The notes under the pieces: model-generated
What the model saw: only the letters and a program-made list of their open reading frames with translations
Told to the model about the DNA's origin: nothing
Database searches by the model: none
From: Roseimicrobium gellanilyticum
GTDB taxonomy: Bacteria > Verrucomicrobiota > Verrucomicrobiia > Verrucomicrobiales > Verrucomicrobiaceae
DNA length: 64,000 bases
Direction of reading: 5' to 3'
Assembly (NCBI RefSeq): GCF_003315205.1
Contig: NZ_QNRR01000001.1
Location: forward strand, 372,001 to 436,000
Shown here: piece by piece, positions 51,130 through 59,955 of the stretch
How the letters are laid out: every line of letters starts with the position of its first letter
Position numbering within the stretch: position 1 is the first letter of the stretch
Position numbers and translations under genes: made by a program

Positions 51130-52128
51130 TCACGGCTTCTTCGCCAGATCGGCCACCGGCAGCTTGCAAAACGCCTGCCACATCTCCTCGCACTTCTCCT
51201 TGGCTGCCACCCCCTCATGGACCCAGAGAGCCCAACGCCCTCGGAGTGGGGTGGTGTCATTCACGGTCAGAGCACCATTGCGAGAGAAGCAGGCGCACAT
51301 CCAGCCGTCCTTGCGCACGTGGAAGTCAGTGGGGTTGTAGGGATTCTGCGGGTGGTTGAAGAGAGTGATGCCGGCGAAGCCTTTTTCGTCGTTCGTCAGG
51401 CGACCGCTGTAGTCGCACCAGCGTGCGGGTTTCTCATGGATCTGCTCCTCATTAATCTGGCCCTCGGAGTTCAGGATGCGCCCGCCGCCATCGGCCGTGC
51501 CGAGCTGTTTTGCCATGCGCACACCCACCAGGCCGAAGTTGTTCTGGTCAAAGGTGGTCGTCTTGCCCTTCGGCGCGGTGAATTCGCTGTCGATGATGAG
51601 CAGCCATGAGGTGGCATCCGGCAGCAGCTTCAGTTCCGTATGGCGCTTCTCGAGAAGAAGGATGCGCTGGTCGCGCTCAGAGACCCAGTGATTCAGGGTC
51701 ATCATGGAGGCGGAGTCCTCACCGTCCCAGTACCCCAGCACGTTCTTCACACGGATGCTGCCGTATTCGTTCTTCCCGCCATTGTCCTTTTCATCTGACC
51801 AGAAGCTCACGCCATCCACCGAGTTGTGTGTCATCCACACACCGTAGTGGTGGCGGTGCCCATGCGGATCATGCGGATGCCCCATGCGCACCAGGGAGGG
51901 CGCCATGGTCGTTTGAATGGGGTACCAGAACGGTCTCTTCGCCTCCGGGTCGAAGTGGAAGCGTGTCAGTTCCTTTCCATCCAACTGGAAGCTCGCCTGA
52001 TGGTCCGGCAGCGGCAGCACCTGCAGGCGTGGCACCGGCTTGGTGTTGGGAATGGTGGAAGTGTCTTGAGAAAATGCGGGGAATGCGAGGGCTGAGCAGC
52101 AGAGCAGGGCGAGAGGAAGCGTGCGCAT
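51130..52128 (-). CDS. Exported DUF6807 (PmoA-like) protein
   Basis: A 332-residue protein with a signal peptide (about 1-20). PFWYPIQTTMAPSLVRMGHPHDPHGHRHHYGVWMTH is the conserved His-rich opening of the family once called 'methane oxygenase PmoA' and now DUF6807; it has no link to real methane monooxygenase. SWLLIIDSEFTAPKGKTTTFDQNNFGLVGVRMAK and NHPQNPYNPTDFHVRKDGWM follow. The family is abundant in Planctomycetes and Verrucomicrobia and probably acts on sugars or glycans as a beta-sandwich protein. The single gene has no visible partner. Confidence 0.85.
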   Translation of the reverse strand: MRTLPLALLCCSALAFPAFSQDTSTIPNTKPVPRLQVLPLPDHQASFQLDGKELTRFHFDPEAKRPFWYPIQTTMAPSLVRMGHPHDPHGHRHHYGVWMTHNSVDGVSFWSDEKDNGGKNEYGSIRVKNVLGYWDGEDSASMMTLNHWVSERDQRILLLEKRHTELKLLPDATSWLLIIDSEFTAPKGKTTTFDQNNFGLVGVRMAKQLGTADGGGRILNSEGQINEEQIHEKPARWCDYSGRLTNDEKGFAGITLFNHPQNPYNPTDFHVRKDGWMCACFSRNGALTVNDTTPLRGRWALWVHEGVAAKEKCEEMWQAFCKLPVADLAKKP

Positions 52129-52208
52129 GGGAAGCCGTGAGGAAGGTTCCCGATACAGGACGCAGTCCGGGACAAGAATCCTTCATCAACGAGCAGCGCC
52201 CAGGTCGA

Positions 52209-54458
52209 TCACTTCCGGAGCACATTCGGATCAAAGAGACGTCCCAGCTGCAGGTAGATCCCTACATCCCCACCTTCCGCGACACCGGCGCCTAGATAGA
52301 GCCCACCGAAGACAGTATCTGCTCCCAGGAAGATGCTGCCCGCAAGGGTGCCCTCTTCCAGGTCGAATCCGCGACCTGGTCCCCACACCTCACCATACTC
52401 TGCGGAGAATCCTGCATAGATGCCACGGCCTGTGGAGGGATTCAGATCCATGACTTTGCGATAGTAGACCAACTCTGCGACCGCATAGCTCTCCCCAAAC
52501 AACACACCCGGCGCCAGTCCGGAGAGGTTCAGGAAGCCACCCAGCGATCCTTGATCGTAGAGCGGCACGTCGTCACCATCGAGCTTCACTGAGCCACTGA
52601 TACGCGGCACGATGGTGTTTTTCCCGAAGGTTAGTGGCTTGTAGACCTGTCCGTACAGCCTGGTGTAATCCGCCACATCCCCCAACTCCCGACGTGAGGC
52701 CGCGACGGATACCTGACCGTAGAACCCCTGCGTAGCGAAATTGGGAGAGTCCAGGGTATCCACCGAGAGATCTGCGTGAAGCCATCCTCGGTCGCCTTGG
52801 GTGGGCACATCATCAGGTACACCGAGTCGTCGATGAATCTCACTCGATCCGCCGGCATAGCCCACACGGAACTCACCCGCCTGCCACAGGCGCATTCCCA
52901 CATCCACGCCGCCGATGTAGTCCTTCTGGCGGAAGCGCATGGGGTCATCATCCTCGCTTCGCGCATCAATGAAGGAGCTGGATGCAAGTCCATGTACGGC
53001 CACAAAGAATCGACGCTCGGGATCCAACGGCTGGTACCATTCGCTGCGGATTTGGGTGGTTGTTCCCAGGCTCAGGTAGTTCACCCATTCTGCTCCCCAG
53101 CGATTCAGGTCCGTCATGCGATGAGCGAGCAGCAGGTTGTAGTCGCCTTCGTCCGTGGAGCTGTAGCCAAAATCGAGCCCGAAATGAATCTGGTGCCGGC
53201 CGGCTCTCGGTTCACGCGCTGTGATTAAGAGCCCGCGGCTGCCACCTTCCTCAATCACCTCATAGTCGCCGACGTCGTATTGGTGAAACTCCCCGAGGTC
53301 CGCGACGATGTCCTGCATGTGAATCCTCGCGTCCTCATCATTCAGGAGGAAGTTGAAAGGGCGCCTTACCGGGTGATTGGTCACACGACCGTCCGGAGTG
53401 CGCACTTTGACGAAGTCGACCATCACCGCCTCCTCACGGGCGAGTCTTTGCCGGGAGAGGTAGCGCTCGTAGGCTTCAGGTGTCAGGGAGAGGCGGGAAA
53501 GCTTCTCCCGGGATTTCATGGTTTCCGCGTAGCCGACGGCAATGCCCTCCACGCCTTTCGCGAAATCCATCGCCGAGATGTCCGGCACAATCGTGCGCAG
53601 CAGCACATCGTCTGGCTTGAGGAGTTTCTTCTCCAGGTCCATCTGGTTGTTCAGCAGGATGGACACCACCTGCAGGGCCATGTTGTCGGCGGTATCCAGT
53701 TGATCCGCTTTCTTGAGCGCCTCGGTAGCATCCACGGCGATGATTACATCCGCGCCCATGTCTTGCGCGGTGCTGATGGGCAGGTTGCTGGCGGAGCCGC
53801 CGTCTGCCAGGAGTTTGCCATCACGTTCCACCGGGAGGAAGATGGCCGGAATGGACATGCTTGCGCGGATGCATTGCACCAGGTCGCCTTCGCCCATCAC
53901 GACCTTGTTACCTGTCTGGATGTCGGTGGCGATCGCGCGGAAGGGAATGGGCAGGTGATTGAAGTCGTGCACATCGCGGACCGGAACGGTGAGCTTGCGC
54001 AGGCTCGCCATGATGTTCCGTCCCGAAACGAAGGCGGCCGGAAGTTTCAGCGTGTTGTTTTTGATTTCGAACTCCACGCCCTGGTTGAGCGCAAAGCCAC
54101 GATCCTTGGTGCGTAGAGATTCGCTCTCGCGTGGCAGGCTGTCCGAGAGAAGGTAGTGCCAGTCCGCTTCGCGAAACCAACGCTCAATCTCTTCGGGTGG
54201 CATGCCGCTGGCGTACAGTCCCCCTACGATTGAGCCCATGCTCGTGCCTGCGATGTAGTCGACCGGTACTCGCAGTTCCTCCAGGGCCTTGAGCACGCCG
54301 ATGTGGGAGATGCCAAAGGCCGCGCCGCCGCTGAGCACCAGGCCCACTTTGGGGCGTGCGCTATCGCCCCCTTTCGCGACAGGCTCCTGTGCGGTCACAG
54401 GCTGCATGATCGTGGCCATCAAGAAGAACGCCGTGGTGAGAGCGGTGGTGTGTTTCAT
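52209..54458 (-). CDS. Patatin-like phospholipase with POTRA/beta-barrel (PlpD-type, type Vd autotransporter)
   Basis: A 749-residue protein. A signal peptide (about 1-23) leads to a patatin lipase domain: oxyanion hole SGGAAFG, nucleophile GTSMGS (S73) and DGG (219-221) for the Ser-Asp dyad. A POTRA-like segment follows (about 340-460), then a long strand-rich barrel ending in YLQLGRLFDPNVLRK. This is the PlpD/FplA layout (type Vd secretion), where the barrel moves the phospholipase to the cell surface. Unlike many barrels, the last residue is Lys, not Phe. The ATG at 54458 was chosen since it precedes the signal peptide. A hairpin (54529-54560) lies 70 bases upstream. Confidence 0.87.
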   Translation of the reverse strand: MKHTTALTTAFFLMATIMQPVTAQEPVAKGGDSARPKVGLVLSGGAAFGISHIGVLKALEELRVPVDYIAGTSMGSIVGGLYASGMPPEEIERWFREADWHYLLSDSLPRESESLRTKDRGFALNQGVEFEIKNNTLKLPAAFVSGRNIMASLRKLTVPVRDVHDFNHLPIPFRAIATDIQTGNKVVMGEGDLVQCIRASMSIPAIFLPVERDGKLLADGGSASNLPISTAQDMGADVIIAVDATEALKKADQLDTADNMALQVVSILLNNQMDLEKKLLKPDDVLLRTIVPDISAMDFAKGVEGIAVGYAETMKSREKLSRLSLTPEAYERYLSRQRLAREEAVMVDFVKVRTPDGRVTNHPVRRPFNFLLNDEDARIHMQDIVADLGEFHQYDVGDYEVIEEGGSRGLLITAREPRAGRHQIHFGLDFGYSSTDEGDYNLLLAHRMTDLNRWGAEWVNYLSLGTTTQIRSEWYQPLDPERRFFVAVHGLASSSFIDARSEDDDPMRFRQKDYIGGVDVGMRLWQAGEFRVGYAGGSSEIHRRLGVPDDVPTQGDRGWLHADLSVDTLDSPNFATQGFYGQVSVAASRRELGDVADYTRLYGQVYKPLTFGKNTIVPRISGSVKLDGDDVPLYDQGSLGGFLNLSGLAPGVLFGESYAVAELVYYRKVMDLNPSTGRGIYAGFSAEYGEVWGPGRGFDLEEGTLAGSIFLGADTVFGGLYLGAGVAEGGDVGIYLQLGRLFDPNVLRK

Positions 54459-54528
54459 TGCTCCGTATTGCGTCCGATGATGGGAGGTTGCATGGAACGA
54501 TGTAAAGAAGAAACGGGAGTCCGGTGAT

Positions 54529-54560
54529 TTGGACTGCTGGAGCAAGCTCCAGCAGTCCAA
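54529..54560. repeat. Perfect 15-bp hairpin, REP-like
   Basis: TTGGACTGCTGGAGC pairs perfectly with GCTCCAGCAGTCCAA around an AA loop. It lies in the 197 bases between the glycosidase stop (54656) and the patatin start (54458), both minus strand. The minus-strand side is not followed by a U run, so termination is doubtful and an intergenic REP-like element is possible. Nothing else is seen in this region. Confidence 0.7.
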
Positions 54561-54655
54561 GTTCGCCGCCATCTCAGGCAGCACGGCGATGATAAATGTC
54601 CCCGAGCCTTGAGCGATGCCTCACATCACCCGGTGCACGCTGTTTACTTTCCTCC

Positions 54656-56803
54656 TCACTTCACCTTGAACCGCGCATCATCCCACACAAAGGGCGCCTT
54701 CTCGCCGAGGTACACCTTGTAGATGTTGTAGTTCGTTTTCATCACCTCTTCGAGCATGCCCTTCCATGGGCGATCCGCCACGGAGATGACGCCGCTGTTG
54801 GAGCGCTCACCGTCGAAGCCGGAGAACCAGCGGCCGGTCACGGATTGATCCACCAGGGTGAACCACTCGATGCCCAACACGAAGCCCAGCGCTGCGCCTT
54901 GTTCCACGTAGTTCCGGTACGCAAGACCGCGCTCCTGCTGGCTGTTCACATCGCGCCCGCCCTCCAGGCCGCTGTCCTTTGGTGAAGACCAGAAAAATTC
55001 GCTGAGGAACATCGGCTTGCCACCGGTCCACTCGTAGATGCGCTTCAGGAAACCCGTGTCGAGGCCATACGTGTAGTAGTTGAAGGACATCACATCCACA
55101 TACTTGCCCATCACGCGGCTGATCCATTCGTGCGAAATGGTGCCGGGCTGCAGGCGGCTGCCGATGATCATGTGATTGGGGTCATGCTTGCGGGTGTTCT
55201 CACACACCAGCTTCATGTACTCATCCAGGAAGACGCTGGCGAAGGCGATGGCATCTTGTTTTGCAGCATCCGTCTGCATCGCGAGCCCGACGTCGGTCAG
55301 TGCGCCAAACGAGGTCGCATTTGTGCCCCATGCGGTGTTGAAGGCGGCAATGTTCTTGTACTTCTCCTCCACCCACTGCACGAAGCGGAGCTTGCACGCA
55401 TGGCTGCCGTTGAGCGTCGGCACTATGTGGGGTATCTGCTCATAGATGGGTTCGTTCACAATGTACCAGCCGATGATGAGCGGATCGTTGGCTTTGCCAG
55501 GCAGCACATTGGCCAGGTTCTTCTGCACCAATGCACGGGTCTTTTCATCAAAGGGATCAAAGGTCTCGTGGATGCCTGCGATGCGGGGAATGCCCTCCCA
55601 GAAATTCAGCGGGAGGTGAGAGACCGTGGGGAAGCTTGCTGCCTTGCGTGCCTGTTCACCACTCTCGGAAAATGCTCCCACCGAGGTGAAGCCCCACTTC
55701 CGCATGCGCTCGATCATCCGCGCGGTGTAGCTCTCGATGCCGTAGGGCTGGCCATACTTGCGGATCTGGTTCACCAAGTGGAACGAAACAATCGTGCCAC
55801 CACTGTCCGGACGAAACACCGAGGCAAATTCACCCTGGGGCGAAGGCAGCCATTCGTAGGCGCTCTCGCGTCCTTTCACGAGGGTGTAGTCGTCATTGGG
55901 ATTCACACCGCAGAGACCGAGGTGGAAGAAGGCGTTGCCTGCTGGATTCACGAGCACCCAGCGGTCTCCCTTCTTCTCCACATGGAAGAAACCGGTCCCT
56001 TTCAATCCGAGCTTCTCCTTGCTGCCCGGCAGGCCCCCGAAGGCATCACGCGCCGGAGGTTGCAGACCGTCGTAGTATTTTTTCTCCGCAGCGACATCCG
56101 CCTTCAACTCTTCCACGCTCTTCACCTTGTCGGCCCATTCCTCACGGGCACTCTGGCCAAAGGAATCCACCAGTGGCTTGGCCTTCGCGCCACCGGCGGG
56201 ACCTGCATCCGTGATCGTAAGCGTCACCGTGTTCCTGCTGGCATCGTAGGGCGTCACCGACTTGAAATGGAAGATGGCCCAGTTCCATTCGCGATTGTCC
56301 GCGAGCTGCAGAAACGAGAACTCCGGTGTGGCGATGGTGAGCGTTTTGCCCTCGTAGTTCGTGATGTTCAGGGAAGGGGCATGTCCTTGGAAAAGATGCG
56401 GGGAGGCGGGCTTTGTCTTTGGAAAGTCGCCAGTCTTGTCTCCCATCTTCCACGAGCCGCCCTGGTTGTAGGCAATCGGGATCTGCATCTGGAAATCGAA
56501 GTGCTTCACATCCGACGGGATGCTGGACATCGTCATCGTCACCTGCCCGCCCTGGCCAACAGCCATCTCCACCTGCGCGCCATCCTCATACTTGATGGTC
56601 ACCGATTTCCCAGCCGCCTTGCGTTCCACCAGCTTGTGCACCGGCTTCTGCTGCGCATCGGAGAACGTGGGATACTCCACGATGAACTTGCCGAGGCTTC
56701 CAGCATCCACTTCGAGGCCGTCGTGGACGAGGGATAGGTTGGCTGCATGAAGAGCCCACGCCGAGATAAGATATGCCGAGGCAAGAGTGAGAAAGTGCTT
56801 CAC
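54656..56803 (-). CDS. Exported GH42/GH50-like beta-galactosidase/agarase-type glycosidase
   Basis: A 715-residue protein with a signal peptide (residues 1-20). The N-terminal 250 residues are beta-rich (probable carbohydrate-binding module). The following TIM barrel has GWYIVNEPIYEQ (acid/base Glu of the NEP motif) and MFLSEFFW (nucleophile Glu), which fit clan GH-A; FFHLGLCGVNPNDDYTLV and FGTNATSFGAL resemble agarase/beta-galactosidase families GH50 and GH42. The substrate is likely an algal or plant galactan. The start is ATG at the signal peptide. The gene is preceded by an unknown protein 41 bases away. Confidence 0.75.
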   Translation of the reverse strand: MKHFLTLASAYLISAWALHAANLSLVHDGLEVDAGSLGKFIVEYPTFSDAQQKPVHKLVERKAAGKSVTIKYEDGAQVEMAVGQGGQVTMTMSSIPSDVKHFDFQMQIPIAYNQGGSWKMGDKTGDFPKTKPASPHLFQGHAPSLNITNYEGKTLTIATPEFSFLQLADNREWNWAIFHFKSVTPYDASRNTVTLTITDAGPAGGAKAKPLVDSFGQSAREEWADKVKSVEELKADVAAEKKYYDGLQPPARDAFGGLPGSKEKLGLKGTGFFHVEKKGDRWVLVNPAGNAFFHLGLCGVNPNDDYTLVKGRESAYEWLPSPQGEFASVFRPDSGGTIVSFHLVNQIRKYGQPYGIESYTARMIERMRKWGFTSVGAFSESGEQARKAASFPTVSHLPLNFWEGIPRIAGIHETFDPFDEKTRALVQKNLANVLPGKANDPLIIGWYIVNEPIYEQIPHIVPTLNGSHACKLRFVQWVEEKYKNIAAFNTAWGTNATSFGALTDVGLAMQTDAAKQDAIAFASVFLDEYMKLVCENTRKHDPNHMIIGSRLQPGTISHEWISRVMGKYVDVMSFNYYTYGLDTGFLKRIYEWTGGKPMFLSEFFWSSPKDSGLEGGRDVNSQQERGLAYRNYVEQGAALGFVLGIEWFTLVDQSVTGRWFSGFDGERSNSGVISVADRPWKGMLEEVMKTNYNIYKVYLGEKAPFVWDDARFKVK

Positions 56804-56844
56804 GGAAAAGGAAGGGTTGAAGGGAACTATCGGACGTGACGACC

Positions 56845-57339
56845 CTATCCGCCAAAACTTGCCTCCGTCACCCTGAATTCGCGGTCGAGTAGGACAGTAA
56901 GATTAAACGACGGAAATGGCTGGCACGGTTCGTAGACAAGCTCGTCGTTGCCCGAGGATACCAGCTTGATGATGGAGAGTTTCAGGAAGGGGAACATTTT
57001 GTCTATGTCTGCGGGCGCGATTTGGTAATGTTTAAAAAGCCGTCGAAAGATTTTTTTGCCTGTTGAGAGAATGGTCTGTTCAGAAGCAACGATGTCCTGT
57101 CCCCTGGATTCCGCCTGCCGTAGGTCCTTTGTCCATGAAGTGGCGTCATGGGATGGTGGATGGAATACTACACTAATCAGATCGTGGTGGTCCGTTGCCC
57201 ATTCGGCGGAGTAGTTGAAGGAGTGAAATCCGGGGACGCAGACCTCAGAGAGTGTAAGAAGACCGAAGATCGGAGACTCCAATATCTGAGGAAGTGAGTT
57301 CTCGTTCATGGCGATTTGCACTAGAGCATTCCCGGACAT
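56845..57339 (-). CDS. Hypothetical protein
   Basis: A protein of about 164 residues with no recognised family, signal or membrane helix. It contains the segments MNENSLPQILESPIFG, GFHSFNYSAEWATDHHDLISVVFHPP and a C-terminal strand LTVLLDREFRVTEASFGG, suggesting a small alpha/beta protein. The start is uncertain: ATG at 57339 has GAGGG 14 bases upstream; ATG at 57309 would remove ten residues. It follows the beta-lactamase-like gene by 17 bases and may be co-transcribed with it. Confidence 0.5.
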   Translation of the reverse strand: MSGNALVQIAMNENSLPQILESPIFGLLTLSEVCVPGFHSFNYSAEWATDHHDLISVVFHPPSHDATSWTKDLRQAESRGQDIVASEQTILSTGKKIFRRLFKHYQIAPADIDKMFPFLKLSIIKLVSSGNDELVYEPCQPFPSFNLTVLLDREFRVTEASFGG

Positions 57340-57356
57340 CCATCGCAGTTCAACCC

Positions 57357-58556
57357 TCACTCCAACGCCGCTTTCAGCACCGTGGGATTGATTTTCTTTC
57401 CGGCATCGAACGGAAATCCGCCGTGCTGTACCATGAGGATGACCACCAGTCCACGCACCGGGTCCACCCACATCTGCGTGGCATAGGCGCCTCCGTGGCC
57501 GTAGCTGCCCACGCTCAGGGAATCCTCACCGCCCTCTTTGGTCGTGATCTTCAACCCGAAGCCGTAGTCCGCGAGTTGGTCTTTGGACTTTGCCTCGCCA
57601 GACTGCACCGTGGTCATCTGCTTCACCGCGTCTGCACTCAGGATCCTCTTGCCACTGAGCGTGCCCTTGTTCAGCAGCATCCGGCAGAATTTGGAGACGT
57701 CCATCGCAGTGGAAAAGTAGCCGCCTCCCGGCATGCACTGCCGCTTCGTATTCGTGAGCGGGTAGGTGAGCTGGGTGATCTGGAACTCTTCAAGTCCATC
57801 CTTGGTGGCATTCGGTCGATACGATTTGGCAAGACGGGCTACCTGATCTTCATCCGGCCAGAAGGTGGTGTCCTTCATGCCCAGCGGCGCCAGCAGGCGT
57901 TCGTTCATGAATTCCTCGTATTTCATCCCGCTCACGATCTCGATGATCATGGCCGCCGTGTTGATTCCGGCATTGCTGTACTGGTAGGCAGAACCCGGCT
58001 CTGATTGCAAAGGCGTCACCGCATAGCTGATGGTGCGCTGGCGCAAGGTGTAGATGTCCAGCACCGGCTGCTCGATCGACGACTTGAAGGGCAGGCCGCT
58101 GGTGTGGGAAAGAATTTGCCGAACGGTGATCGGTTGCGAAGGTTTCTTGAGCTCGAAGCGCCCATCGTCACCCTTCTCCGCCAGCATCTGTCCTCCGAAT
58201 TCGGGCAGGTATTTTTCCACCGGGTCATCGAGCTTCACCTTGCCCTCGTCCACCAGGATCATCAGGCCGGCGGCGGTCATGGCCTTGGACATGGAGGCAA
58301 TCCAGAAGACGCCGTCCGTCTGCATCGTCTTCTTCTTGTCGATGTCCGCCCACCCGACGGCTTCGAGGCTCAGCACCTTGTCCTTGTTTGCCACGAGGGT
58401 TACGGCGCCAGCGAGGGTGTTCTGCCCCACAAAGGGTTGCAAGGCCGCAGCAATGCGTCCGGGTTTGTAGTCAGCGCTCGCGGGTGTGTGCAGCGAGAGC
58501 AAAACGGCAACCGCTGTGGCGGTCGCAACAAATGAGCGAAGGGAAAAGGGTCTCAT
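57357..58556 (-). CDS. Exported class C beta-lactamase-like serine hydrolase/esterase
   Basis: A 399-residue protein with a signal peptide (residues about 10-28, ending ASA). The class C/DD-peptidase-type active site appears as SMSK (S88-K91) and YSN in YQYSNAG; the third motif (KTG/HxG) is GHGGA. These proteins (EstB, PBP4*-type, 'serine hydrolase') cleave esters or D-amino-acid peptides more often than beta-lactams, so antibiotic resistance should not be assumed. The ATG at 58556 begins at the signal peptide; the frame is open upstream but overlaps queG. It is the second gene after queG on this strand. Confidence 0.88.
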   Translation of the reverse strand: MRPFSLRSFVATATAVAVLLSLHTPASADYKPGRIAAALQPFVGQNTLAGAVTLVANKDKVLSLEAVGWADIDKKKTMQTDGVFWIASMSKAMTAAGLMILVDEGKVKLDDPVEKYLPEFGGQMLAEKGDDGRFELKKPSQPITVRQILSHTSGLPFKSSIEQPVLDIYTLRQRTISYAVTPLQSEPGSAYQYSNAGINTAAMIIEIVSGMKYEEFMNERLLAPLGMKDTTFWPDEDQVARLAKSYRPNATKDGLEEFQITQLTYPLTNTKRQCMPGGGYFSTAMDVSKFCRMLLNKGTLSGKRILSADAVKQMTTVQSGEAKSKDQLADYGFGLKITTKEGGEDSLSVGSYGHGGAYATQMWVDPVRGLVVILMVQHGGFPFDAGKKINPTVLKAALE

Positions 58557-58618
58557 GGCAGGACAACGAGGAAAGCGTGAAACAGCAGGGTAGGGGCAGG
58601 GAGGGACGAGCCGCCTCT

Positions 58619-59668
58619 CTACACCGCAGACCGAGAAAATCCATCGCCGACTCGCGCCTCGATTTCCGCGATGGCCCACTGGGCGTGCTCGGAAATGATC
58701 GGGTGCTCATCTGCCTCAGCGATCCGCAGGGCAGGGAGATCCTCTTCCGTGCCGATATTGCCCAGCACCACGCACACATTCCGCAGGAAGGCGGGTCGCT
58801 TGATGCGCTTGATGGGAGACTTGCTGAAGAGCGCGCGGAACTGCTCATCCGTGAGCGCCAGCATCTCGCGCAACTTCATCGAGAAGACCGACTCGCGCGC
58901 CGCAAAGGTGGCCTCTCGCGACACCTGGGCGAAGCGATTCCATGGGCAGGCATTCAGGCAGTCGTCGCAACCATAGAGATGATCACCAATGGCCTTGCGG
59001 AACTCCAGTGGGATGCTGCCCTTGCTCTCGATGGTGAGGTAAGAAATGCAGCGCCGTGCATCCATGCGGCGGGGTCCCGTGATGGCATTCGTGGGACAGG
59101 CATCGATGCAACGTGTGCATTTGCCGCAGAGGTCATGCGCAGGCGTGTCCGGAGGCAGCTCAAGAGTGGTAAGGATGTCCGCAAGGAAAAACCACGTGCC
59201 CAGCTTGCGGTGGATCTGCATGGTACTTTTTCCATTCCATCCCAGGCCGCTTTCGCTGGCGAAGTCGCGCTCCAGGACCGGGCCCGTATCCACGTAGAAG
59301 CGTTGCGAACCACCACGCGAGATGAGGAAGGCATCCACCTCGCGCAGCTTCTTCTCAATCATGTCGTGGTAGTCGTCATTCCACGCGTATCGGGCGATGC
59401 GACCTTCCAACTCCCCGGGCTCCTCAGCACCCTGGAAGTAATTCATGGCAAACATTACCACCGACTGTGCCCCCGGCAGCACCACACGCGGATCGCTGCG
59501 GCGGTCCAGATTCCGCGCCATCCAGGCCATGTCACCATACTTGCCCTCAGCCACCCATTGCGCGTAGAGATGGCGATGCGCCGCAGGCAGTGCAGGCGCG
59601 ATGCGGCAATCACTGAAGCCGAGTTGTGCGGCCAGTGCTTGCAGTTCGGCCTTGAGGAGGGAATTCAT
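58619..59668 (-). CDS. queG: Epoxyqueuosine reductase
   Basis: A 349-residue enzyme that makes queuosine in tRNA by reducing epoxyqueuosine, using cobalamin and two [4Fe-4S] clusters. The ferredoxin motifs CGKCTRCIDACPT and CDDCLNACPW and the upstream FVDTGPVLERDFA and GLGWNGKSTM are the family signatures. It has the HEAT-like C-terminal helices. ATG start without a clear ribosome binding site. The esterase gene downstream starts 62 bases after its stop; queuosine partners (tgt, queA) are not in the window. Confidence 0.94.
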   Translation of the reverse strand: MNSLLKAELQALAAQLGFSDCRIAPALPAAHRHLYAQWVAEGKYGDMAWMARNLDRRSDPRVVLPGAQSVVMFAMNYFQGAEEPGELEGRIARYAWNDDYHDMIEKKLREVDAFLISRGGSQRFYVDTGPVLERDFASESGLGWNGKSTMQIHRKLGTWFFLADILTTLELPPDTPAHDLCGKCTRCIDACPTNAITGPRRMDARRCISYLTIESKGSIPLEFRKAIGDHLYGCDDCLNACPWNRFAQVSREATFAARESVFSMKLREMLALTDEQFRALFSKSPIKRIKRPAFLRNVCVVLGNIGTEEDLPALRIAEADEHPIISEHAQWAIAEIEARVGDGFSRSAV

Positions 59669-59729
59669 CGAAACTGCAGTCCATGGCGGCGCATGGATGC
59701 TCTGCTTTAGTCATATGCACGCTGCCAGC

Positions 59730-59954
59730 CTACCATCCCCAAATGATTTCTTTGAAGAACAACCGCACTGCACTCCAGGACCCTTTTTCCTTGGCGTGGA
59801 GCACCGTCCCTACAATCAAGCCTGAAACGAAAATCAGACCCAGAACCCAGGGAAAGAAATAGGCCAGGAAAGCCACGGGTACGAGGAGCAGAATCGTGAG
59901 CAGCAGCCAGGCGGCGACCTGAGGGCCAATCAGCTTGTTCGTCCGGGTCTTCAT
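59730..59954 (-). CDS. Small membrane protein
   Basis: A 74-residue protein with two hydrophobic helices (about residues 10-32 and 33-52) and a short basic N-terminus, probably an inner-membrane protein. No family recognised. The ATG at 59954 follows the shikimate-kinase fusion stop (59956) by one base; another ATG at 59959 overlaps that stop but is out of frame. The three genes 61419-59730 are thus tightly packed and probably one operon with the amidase. Confidence 0.6.
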   Translation of the reverse strand: MKTRTNKLIGPQVAAWLLLTILLLVPVAFLAYFFPWVLGLIFVSGLIVGTVLHAKEKGSWSAVRLFFKEIIWGW

Positions 59955-59955
59955 T

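Noticed and set aside
51130-52128. Methane monooxygenase subunit
   Set aside because: The historical family name PmoA is misleading; the protein is a DUF6807 secreted protein without copper-site or membrane helices of pMMO.
55130-56737. A 535-codon plus-strand frame opposite the glycosidase gene
   Set aside because: No recognisable domain; the minus strand has the signal peptide and catalytic Glu motifs.
57357-58556. Antibiotic resistance gene (beta-lactamase)
   Set aside because: The SxxK and YSN motifs belong to a wide serine hydrolase family; nothing indicates activity on beta-lactams.
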